Source: Adineta steineri
Lineage: Eukaryota; Rotifera; Eurotatoria; Adinetida; Adinetidae
Direction of reading: 5' to 3'
NCBI GenBank assembly: GCA_905250115.1
Contig: CAJNOI010000011.1
Location: 1 to 64,000, forward strand
DNA length: 64,000 bases
Positions 55,656 to 64,000 of this stretch are shown here, piece after piece (the first letter of the stretch is position 1; each line of letters starts with the position of its first letter). The position numbers and the translations under genes were made by a program. The notes below the pieces were generated by a model that worked only from the letters and a program-made list of their open reading frames with translations, did not search any database and had not been told where the DNA came from.

Positions 55656-56040
55656 TTATCATTTTATATAATTACACATGATATTGTTTCATTATATATC
55701 AATATACCCGGAAAAAGGAAAGTGATATATATATACTCAATTATGTTGAAAATATGTAATACTTGTTATTGTGTGGCTCATCACATTGTTTTGTTCTAAT
55801 AGTTGTTATGCAAACATTCAGTTCAATAATATATTTTTATTTAAAATCTGTAGCTGTAGTTGCAGTACAGTAAATGTATTCTTTGTATACAATTAATAAT
55901 GAACATTATTTAAAGAAACAATTAAAAAATCTTTTTATTATTATTTTATGATATCATTGTGATCTTTTTTTTTCTTTTATTTTGCGTAAAATAGAAATAC
56001 TGAAAATAAAAGTATTTCATATGTGTTAAGCATAGGAAAT
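55656..56040. repeat. about 370-bp direct repeat, copy 2
   Basis: Begins about 40 bp after the glycosyltransferase stop codon and parallels copy 1 at 47978-48346, with a local insertion near 55905. It occupies most of the intergenic space between the glycosyltransferase and the convergent gene ending at 56687. Confidence 0.75.
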
Positions 56041-56686
56041 TTTTGTGGAGAGACGAAGTATCAGTCTGTACTCTCTGTATAACAGAATAATTTTTTTTGT
56101 GACAACAAAGGGTGTGGGCCGGGTCTGGGTGAAGAAAAGATGAAGCCGCATCCACACACCCTCAAGATGGTATGAGATTGTTTTTAATGTACTGTCTATT
56201 TATTAATAATAAATTTGGTGATCAAAATTATTCATACCCAATATTTTACTATATTATTGATGAGTCTGACATTTGTAATGATTTTACCAAAATAATGAAC
56301 CTAAATTCTAATGAAATAAAATATTCTATAATTTAGTTTATATAATATTTATATACATTATCAATACTTAATCAATTAGAAAAATATAATATAATATAAA
56401 CAGCTTAAAAATAATATGAATATTTATGCTTTTGTATAGTTTACACAAGACTAATTATAATTCAATTGGATTTTGAAAAATCTTTTCGTTTATCTTTATT
56501 TAATTATTTTTTTTTGTTTAAATCGATCAAACAGATAAATTGATTGTTAAAGAATGAAATTAAACTAAAGAGTTTGAATGTATTTTAAGAAGATCAAATA
56601 TAACATCAGTTTTGAATGCTTTATAATCTAAAATACTCAAGATTTGAACTATAGCGTTGTCTTATTTAAAAATATGTAATATATCT
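56041..56686. other. intergenic between convergent genes, with hairpin 3
   Basis: Holds telomere-like hairpin 3 at 56110-56164 and otherwise plain AT-rich sequence, presumably the 3' UTR of the minus-strand gene. Confidence 0.5.
56110..56164. repeat. telomere-like hairpin 3
   Basis: GGGTGTGGGCCGGGTCTGGGTGA at 56110-56132 faces GCATCCACACACCCTCA at 56148-56164 around a short AG-rich loop. Confidence 0.6.
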
Positions 56687-59530
56687 TTATTTTATTCTTT
56701 CAAATATTTCACGCCATTGATTCTGTAAAGTTTTTGCTAAATTTCCATTGTATATCTTCATGTTTTGACTAACTTCAGCTAGATTCGTATTAATTAATTT
56801 TATAGCAAGATCATCAATAGAGTTAAAATGAATTATATGTGGCCATTGATAAAAATCAGCAAATTGTAACCAATAACGTATTGCATTTCGATCAAATTCA
56901 TTATTTGGATCAGGAATATCAGAACTTAAAACACCTGATATAGCCGAGGAATTTTTGAATTGTCCTGATGTTCCACTCCAAGTTCGTTCCCCAACAACAC
57001 GATAATTATAATGCCATTCAGTTAAAAGATCAAGTGATGGAAAAAATAATGGAATATTCATTCTATATTGTTCAAATAAACTCATAGTTGATACTTGATA
57101 TGGAACATAAATTATCGCAGGATGTTGAACCAGTTGACGATATGAATAATGTTTGTATACTTCTCGTAGATATTTTACATTTATGGATACTTTTAAACGT
57201 TCCAGTGAGTTTGTTAAATTTGACTTAAATAAAGTTCTAAATATTTCGTTACGTATAGGTGCAATAAGGAAAGGTTTCTGTTTTCTTCTCGAATATGTCG
57301 CACGTGTATAACCACATAATGATGTTAAAACAATTGCTTTAATTCCAGTAAAATATCGAATATATTCTGCATCATATAAATTATTTCCAGCTATGATATT
57401 CCTAGTAAATCAATAAAAAGCGATTATGTTTTTTAGAACTTATATATTGATGTTCAACTCCATAGTCATCATTTTCTGTGTTAAAACCGAAGTTTCTATG
57501 ATATCATGTATACTTAACTAAATCCTAAATTATAACTGTTTAATCTCATAATTACTATTCATTTTTTATAGTCATCTCTATGAACTTTGTTTCTTTATTT
57601 TAATACTCTCAGGCAAACTTTCTATGTTATTTTATTTATAAGAAGTGAATTTCTTTTTATTCAAAATTGCTCTTCGTAGTTTATTCGACTAGAATAGAAT
57701 AATTTGTGATATCATTTTTTTGATGATCTATATTTATTAATATTAAGTTGTAAATGTTTTATACATTTATTAAAGATATATAATCGAAGTACAAAGATAA
57801 AATTATTATTAAATTATATTTTAGATATTTTCACCTTAAGAATATAGAATAAATAAATAGCTACTAAAATGATACAACTCAGGTCAAAAGTAACGGCGAT
57901 GTAAACGACCGTACACGATATAAAACGACAAAAACCGTTGTTTTATCGTCGCCGTCTCCGATAGTCGAAATGATCGTCCCGGGAAATATATAGGTAAATC
58001 AATTCTTAATTATATCGTTTTATTTATAAGAACTACTCAAATGTTTTACATTACTGTGATTTACTATGTCGAATCAATGCACATTTTTATCTATCTATTC
58101 TAATTATAGAAAATATCGATTAGATATTATATTAACACTTACCGAGGATTCGAAGCTATAATACGAAGATTATTATTCAGATTTTCCCATTCTTCTTTTT
58201 CATGTCTTCCTAACTCATATCGAGTTGAAGCAATAATAATCATTGTTCGATTAAATGGCATAAATAATTCACACATTCCTACAGGATGAAAACACATAAA
58301 AATATTGACTTGGTTCATTTCTGAATCATTCTTATAAACTTCATAAAATTGTTTTCGTTGAGTAAAACTAGGAGACATTCCATTTGTTTTATTTAATATT
58401 TTCAAATTTTTTGCACATGTATCAGTGTGTCCGCAAGCACCTGATAAACTTTTGTCGATAAATGCAATATCAAATGATGCAAGTTGATGTTTAATATCTC
58501 TTATTGGACTATAATTAAACAAAAGAAAATATATAAAATAGAAACAATCTTAGATAAGAAAGAGATGAGAATATCTATTAATAGATATTTCACAATTGAA
58601 AAATAGAAATGATTCTTTAGTTTTCTTGTCAAACTCAAACAAAAATCTTCTTTAATTGATCAATTTTAATAGTCATTTATAGAAGATATCACTCTGAGTT
58701 TTTTTATTCTACGAAATGTATATTTTAAAAGAATTTCTCTTTTCATTCTAACAGTGCAACATGTAAAAAATGAAATTTGTGCCTATATCTAGCAAAGGTA
58801 GTCTGATCGTGAACGTTTGTTAATGAATATTATATATAACAAACTATAAGATCATCTATAATACTGTGTCATCAAATGTCATTATGTATACATTTTGTAT
58901 TATTAACTAGTCGGTGAATAGTATAAATATTTATCGTTTCGGGTACAATTAAATGATATTAATAGGATATATATATATATATATATATTTCTTATAAATA
59001 TAGATATTTAAGAAATTTCTCTTAATTGATTTGATATGATTAACTCATTATTATCATACCGATTAATTTAATTTATTTTTGAAAAATAGGAAATTCATTC
59101 AAATAATTCTCACTTACTTTCATGGCACCCAGGGCAAAGACAACGGCGACGTAAACGGCCTTAAATGTGGTAAACCGGTAAAATACGGCGAAAAACAGCC
59201 CGTATTCTGGGTTGACGGATTACGCTGAAATACGACTAAAAATAAGGCAGTAAAACGCCGTTTTATAGTCGTTTTAGGCCGCTTAAGATGTCGTTTCTGA
59301 TGATCGGAATGACCGTCCTGGGTAAGTTCAAACTAATAATTATTATAAAGTTTGTAATACCTTATGTGAAAGTCATTGCTCCATACAACAAATCTATTTT
59401 TAAACAATGGAACATGTTTTGGTTTTTTTAATAAAACATTTAGTATTAATATAAGATAGACAACACAGCCAAATAACAGTATTATTTTGTAAAATAGTGA
59501 CACGCATCGATGAAATGGAATCCAACACAT
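56687..59530 (-). CDS. type II membrane protein, putative Golgi glycosyltransferase
   Basis: Three exons (59361..59530, 58143..58508, 56687..57401) splice in phase 2/2 to 416 residues. The N-terminus is a signal anchor (about residues 14-33, core LFGCVVYLILILNVLL). The lumenal part has paired Cys residues, several N-glycosylation sequons, and stretches such as HPAIIYVPYQ followed by FEQYRMNIPLFFPS, which recall the nucleotide-sugar-binding half of GT-B glycosyltransferases. I cannot assign a family. The two introns are long (852 and 741 bp) and each carries a copy of the same short GC-rich inverted-repeat element. It converges on the split exostosin-like gene; a shared role in glycan synthesis is possible but only inferred from location and topology. 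Confidence 0.75.
57883..57995. mobile_element. short MITE-like element in intron 2 of the type II protein
   Basis: About 110 bp, CG-rich against an AT-rich intron. The left end reads CTCAGGTCAAAAGTAACGGCGATGTAAACG and the right end GATCGTCCCGGGA. The left end and right end match the corresponding ends of the element at 59131-59325, so the two are diverged copies, this one internally shorter. Encodes nothing. Confidence 0.6.
59131..59325. mobile_element. short MITE-like element in intron 1 of the type II protein
   Basis: About 195 bp with terminal inverted repeats ACCCAGGGC (59136 region) and GTCCTGGGT (59315 region) and a CG-rich body with internal self-complementarity (AACGGCGACGTAAACGGCC against the region around 59270-59295). 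Related to the copy at 57883-57995. No transposase. Confidence 0.6.
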
Positions 59531-60410
59531 ATTTTATAAGATACAGCTGATATAGTTTTATATTGTTAAATCAGATGCTCAGGGTTGTAATAAAATATAC
59601 TTTATTAGAAATTTGTTCAGATTATTGAAGATTACATAATTATGCACTCCCTATTGTACGTAACTCAGTCAACCATGATCATATTCATCGAAAGAATAAA
59701 AGAAAAGGTGTGATAAAAATTAATATTGTGCGTCTGAATAAAGAATATAGAAGCGAACGAGCCAAGGCAAGCGTATAATCAAAAAGGATAATATACACTT
59801 ATATTAACCATCCTTTCAAAGCCTTTTTGATCATGATTATATTTTTTCTCGATAAACAAAAGTTAATAATCACGTAGAACTTTTTAATAAATCTATTTTT
59901 ATCAATCTAATTTATATTTATATTTCAGTCTATGTCAAAAATTCTTTTTTTAAATCTGTTTAATAAAATGCAAATGAAACTTTTTTTTTATGTTTAATCA
60001 AATCAATAATGAAATTTATTGAATTAGTAAATATTAACTTTTAATTGTCGAAAACTGTTCACACAGATAGAATTACTAACTTAATTATCATACAATCAGA
60101 AAGAAAATGATTCATCAATTGAAGTAATCATGCTACCATTATGTATATCTTTTTGTTTAAATTCAAGTTAAGCTGTGAAAATGATCTTCTAAGATTAATA
60201 TATAGATTTTACCACGATGATTGAAGCAGTTAAAAAACTGTATGTTAGGAATATTCACCAAGGTATTTTCTTATCTCTGATTCAATTACATACTATTGAT
60301 TGTTGTTTTGAAAAAATATAAATTGATTTACTCAAGTAATTCTAGACATTAGATAAAATCGTGTGTGTGTGTTACATTATAGACATAAATCTGCATTTGA
60401 AAAGAAGAAA
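59531..60410. other. intergenic between divergent genes
   Basis: About 880 bp between two divergently transcribed membrane-protein genes; both promoters should be here. A hairpin is visible at about 59777-59832 (ATCAAAAAGG ... CCTTTTTGAT). Otherwise AT-rich. Confidence 0.5.
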
Positions 60411-61440
60411 ATGCTGAGCGCACGAAATATCATTCATTTCAATCCTCTTATACAGTCTCAACGAAAAATCATAATTATTTTAATCCTGATTTCGATGGTA
60501 AATATCATTATATAAGTACTTATTGCAATGAAAAATCACTGTGTATATATATATAGGGAATAGGTATATTCTACTTTATTCTCGAGAACATCACACTGGT
60601 ATCTCAAGTAAACACATACAATAGGGATCTCATGACAATAACTAATGAAAAATTTAATAAACTGGACCAAATTTTTCACGAAAGTAAGTTGATTTTATTG
60701 ACGATCACGAGTGTACAACAGAAAATGTGATCAGGTTCTCAGAGTTTTCAATCTCTTGATGAAAATTCATTTGAAAATTAACTTCGTCGTCGATGACGAA
60801 ACAATTCTTTCTCATTCTAATAGATGCTTTCTACATGGCTATGGAATGTGTTACACTTTATTTTGTAATTCAGCTTGATTATACTGGCATATTAATAGTG
60901 AGTAACGAATTAATTTTGATTCAGTGCAAATCTCTACCTCGATTATTTTTTACGAAATAGTTCCTATGGCTTGATGTCATTTGGATGATCTTCGGTTTTG
61001 CAGCTGGGTTGTTTAAGATTATTCTTATTAAACAATCATTTACGTATGATACCCATCAACATCACGATGTATCATTTTCTCTCGATGTTATTAATAAAAT
61101 TATGCTGGTAATTGACTTGAGTAATCTGGTACTATGGGTATGTAAATATTTTTGAGTCCCGGATCGCACAGTACCGCACGAAACTGATCGCGAATCGTTG
61201 AGAATCAGTTTCTTGTTGTACTACCATCGGAATTTTTAAAGAAGACATAAGAAATGTTTTCTTCCACACGCCTTCTTTAAAAATTCCGATAGTTGTTTGA
61301 TCAAGATTCTTTTATCATTTCTCACTTTTTTTTATTTCAAACAATTTATTTGACAGGTTATACAATTAATTTACATGCTCAAGTTACGAAAATCGTTGAA
61401 AGCGCAAAATCAAGATATACAACAGCATCCTTTAGTGTGA
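60411..61440 (+). CDS. orphan multi-pass membrane protein, five short exons
   Basis: I do not recognise this family. Five exons (60411..60497, 60557..60683, 60824..60897, 60961..61137, 61357..61440), all with GT-AG borders and matching phases (0, 1, 0, 0), give a 182-residue protein from ATG to TGA. Each exon is too short to show up as a long open frame. Hydrophobic segments lie at about residues 18-42, 75-93, 94-120 and 140-165, which suggests four membrane passes, with a short loop (NRDLMTITNEKFNKLDQIF) after the first and a polar tail ending QDIQQHPLV. A shared layout with tetraspan receptors or transporters cannot be shown. Its last intron (61138-61356) carries a nested hairpin. The consistent phase over four introns makes chance unlikely. 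Confidence 0.6.
61180..61290. repeat. nested perfect inverted repeats in an intron
   Basis: ATCGGAATTTTTAAAGAAG at 61226-61244 is perfectly inverted at 61272-61290 around a 27-base loop. Just upstream, GAAACTGAT at 61180-61188 is inverted at 61204-61212. The stretch is more GC-rich than the rest of the intron and could be a MITE remnant. Confidence 0.75.
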
Positions 61441-61787
61441 AAAATTGCATTTGTACGAAATGGATCACGTTAATTGAATTCTGCTTTTTCATTTTTATTT
61501 AATCTCGAAATAATAAAAATCTTTTAAAGAAAAAGCTTTCTTGATGGCATCGGCAGACTAAATCAAAACATGTTAGTTGAGAAGCGAGTGTATTGATATT
61601 TTATAAGAAAAAAACAACACGCAAAATAAGTATAATGTAATATTATTATTTAGTTAATGAATTAAGCTGAGTGAGAATACATTGATAGAGATTTGGAATG
61701 AGACGAACTAATCGTTTTTCAAAATGTTCATTCTGTTGGTGCTTTAGTGAGTTCATTTGTTATAATACAAGTACGAAGACCATTTTG

Positions 61788-61839
61788 AGGGATGAGTGTG
61801 GGTATAAGTATCATATTCACACCCTCATCCACACCCTGA
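61788..61839. repeat. telomere-like hairpin 4
   Basis: AGGGATGAGTGTGGGTAT at 61788-61805 faces ATTCACACCCTCATCCACACCCT at about 61815-61837 around a short AT-rich loop. Confidence 0.6.
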
Positions 61840-61984
61840 AAATCATTATGGTAAAAAAATTTATTAAAAGACAATACAAGCTAAATAAAGCTCTAAATTC
61901 TTTAAAATATTCCTTTCGAGGATATGTATGAGAACTAGTATTATGAGTTTTGGGTTTATGTGTTTTATCTCATAAAAGAGAATG

Positions 61985-62033
61985 TAGGTGACGTGCTCTT
62001 ATTCTTTCCAAACACTCACCCACACCCACAGCC
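61985..62033. repeat. telomere-like motif 5 (one good arm)
   Basis: ACTCACCCACACCCACAGCC at 62014-62033 is a clear C-rich arm; the presumed left arm (TAGGTGACGTG near 61985) pairs poorly. Confidence 0.45.
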
Positions 62034-62609
62034 ACCTTCAATACAAATAATTTTGTATCAACTTTTCTTTTCATTATTTTAAATCCATAAATGAGCAAAA
62101 GATTTCGAGTGATTAACCACTCATAGGTAATATACAAACTTATTAACTATTCGATAAATATATTATTGTTAGTCAGTGAAATCGAATGGATTTAATATTG
62201 ACTTACATACACTGTAAAAATCTAAACAAAACCCTTACATATTGAAATATAGTAAATATTATTTATAATAATTCATTTATTTTTCTATAATAAATTAATC
62301 TTCCAAGAAATAACAAAATGACGATTTCATGGTTTTCAGACATTGCTGAACATTTATGATTGTCTTAGAAAACAATAGAATAACAAGGTCATTTAGCCAT
62401 TGAATTGACATAAAAGACTGTACTACATCCCCCTCCTCCTGCTTTACTTCATAATTTATATTTCAAATATTTAATAAATTTCATATAAAGCAAAAATAAT
62501 CTGTAAATAAAAAGAAGTACGAATTAATATTTTGTAGTTATACTAGCATGAATAAATATAAAAAAATCATCACAGGGTTTAATTTTTATATTCACAATGT
62601 ATCATAGTG

Positions 62610-63323
62610 TCACTCTTTTTTCTTAGTTGCTTGAATAAACCGATCATGAACAACACAACTTATAGCTGAAAGACCAACAAAAAAATAACCAAATCCACGA
62701 CGAAAAAGATTTTTATATAACCAACCAACACCAGGTATTCCATCGATCATATCCGCAAACGACCTAAAATATTAGAGATTATTAAATTTATAAAATAAAA
62801 ATTCAAATAATAACAGCAAACGAACCACATTTCTTCATGTCGAAATATTTCAAATTGTGGCTCATCAATATTTTGACTATTTATTAAACGAAATTCATAA
62901 ACAAATATTGAACGTAATGGATATGTATAAATCCATGAAAATTGTTGTAAATTCATGATACCATCAACAATACAACGTCCTGTCATTCCATCATCATTTA
63001 ATTTAACATTTAATTGGAAGGTATCGAATGTAAAATGAAACATATTATGAAAACCTATAAAAATTAAATTTAAAAAATAAAAATTTAAATAAATTACCCT
63101 TCATTCCAATTCTATAGAGTTGTTTATTGCCACCTTCTTGCCATGGATCTTTAAAAATAATATCATCAGCGATATAAGGTAATACTTGTCGATCGAGTAA
63201 AGCACCAGGTACACTTGTTGTATATAATAATTGTGTAATAGTAGTAAATTGACGTTCTAATTGACTGATAAGTTTTGTTTGACTTGCAGAATTCTTTGGT
63301 CGAAATGCTATACTTTCAGACAT
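62610..63323 (-). CDS. DUF2358 / C6orf136-like protein
   Basis: Three exons (63098..63323, 62826..63054, 62610..62763) splice in phases 1 and 2 to 202 residues. The N-terminal half (LPYIADDIIFKDPWQEG) and the middle (YTYPLRSIFVYEFRL, then RHEEMW) follow the NTF2-like fold described by DUF2358, as in the vertebrate protein C6orf136, whose function is not established. A C-terminal hydrophobic stretch (FGYFFVGLSAISCVV) could be a membrane anchor and is followed by a basic tail ending TKKKE. The assignment rests on remembered motifs, so the family is probable but not certain. Start ATG is the first in frame after a T-rich upstream stretch. Confidence 0.65.
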
Positions 63324-64000
63324 TTTAAAGATAAAAATGAGAACAAAGTTTAATTTTTTATTTTATTTTACATATAGAAAATTAGTATTGGAAATTTCAT
63401 GATCAAATAATAATGAATACAAGGATTGACCGTCTTTATTTTTTGTCAATGCATGACATCTGTTGATAATTCAATCCTTCGTGAATTCATTCATTATAAA
63501 TATTATTAAAAAAATTTATTCTATTTATTTGTCACTTAATCAATAGAAGAGTGTTCGTTGAATTCATACAAATAATATGTTTATTCAATGTCATGTGTTA
63601 AAAAGAAATTATTTCCAGTTGATTAGATCAACTTATAAATGTTTTACACTATGGTAAAAAAGACAATGAACTCAACTCTTTATTACATTTATATTAAAAA
63701 GAAAACTATAGATTATATTTATCTAATAAATTATCGTGTATTATAACGCATCAATTGATGATGCGTAATATAGTATATTCAATGTTATTGATGCGTATTT
63801 TTATAAATATGAAATTGCTATTAATTTATTCTCATCTATATATATTATCATTGATACATACAACAAAAAAAATAATAAAGTGTTATAAAATTTTACAATC
63901 TCTTATTTGATATCGATACAAAATTTATGATCTATGTAGTACATTAGTCGATGTTAGGCTTTGGTGTTTTGTTGATAAGTTTATCTCTATTCATTGATAT
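63324..64000. other. AT-rich end of window, no gene seen
   Basis: Upstream region of the DUF2358-like gene. A short near-perfect palindrome ACGCATCAATTGATGATGCGT lies at about 63746-63766, with another ATGCGT 30 bases on. No coding signal. Confidence 0.5.

Larger units (their letters stand above)
61441..62609. other. intergenic between convergent genes, hairpins 4 and 5
   Basis: About 1.2 kb with two telomere-like motifs: hairpin 4 at 61788-61839 and a half-degenerate fifth copy at about 61985-62033. No gene seen; open frames at 61698-61931 overlap the hairpin. Confidence 0.5.

Overview
The window looks like nuclear DNA of an animal with small introns, most likely a bdelloid rotifer. It is strongly AT-rich. 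Its genes carry many 50-70 bp GT-AG introns. Several genes are clearly animal-type: FMR1/FXR, a PIM-like kinase, Par-1/MARK, SMG1 and a claudin-like four-pass protein. Short GGGTGTGGGTG motifs resemble the TGTGGG telomere repeat reported for bdelloids. A plant/fungal-type P3A proton pump is also present, as expected in a lineage rich in transferred genes. The organism assignment is an inference; no rRNA or mitochondrial marker is present to prove it.

Left part (1-41 kb, gene-rich, mostly minus strand): a tiny Asn/Ser-rich protein (1.2-1.5 kb), a complete FMR1/FXR RNA-binding protein (2.7-6.3 kb, 16 exons), a small PPxY-tailed membrane protein (7.0-7.5 kb), a PIM-like Ser/Thr kinase with a Ser-rich N-terminus (10.1-14.2 kb), a P3A H+-ATPase (18.2-22.1 kb, 13 exons), a full Par-1/MARK kinase with kinase, UBA and KA1 domains (24.5-29.7 kb), two palindromic MITE-like elements (31.7-32.5 kb), a claudin/PMP22-like protein (32.9-34.0 kb, plus) and a single-exon FkbM-type methyltransferase (39.7-40.7 kb, plus). 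About 5.7 kb before the methyltransferase holds no gene I can support.

Right part (41-64 kb) is more fluid. The last exons of SMG1 run into a 100-N assembly gap. Then come a composition-shifted pyrimidine-rich stretch and an array of 84-bp exons, each encoding one 28-residue leucine-rich repeat. An exostosin-like glycosyltransferase gene follows; it is split by a young Ty3/gypsy LTR retrotransposon with what look like identical LTRs and a 5-bp target duplication. A 370-bp direct repeat flanks that split gene. Downstream are a second Golgi-type membrane protein (minus) with two related MITEs in its introns, a four-pass orphan membrane protein (plus, five short exons) and a DUF2358-like protein (minus). 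Five small hairpins made of telomere-like CACCCACACCC/GGGTGTGGGTG arms are scattered over 42.9-62.0 kb and not obviously in the left part, which suggests former subtelomeric character.

No bacterial-style operon logic applies. The functional theme of the right part is secretory-pathway glycan and lipid modification plus repeat-driven rearrangement. The left part is conserved housekeeping and signalling genes with one foreign-looking ion pump embedded among them. Exon coordinates were derived by eye from GT-AG sites, intron phase and family similarity, and no alignment was run.
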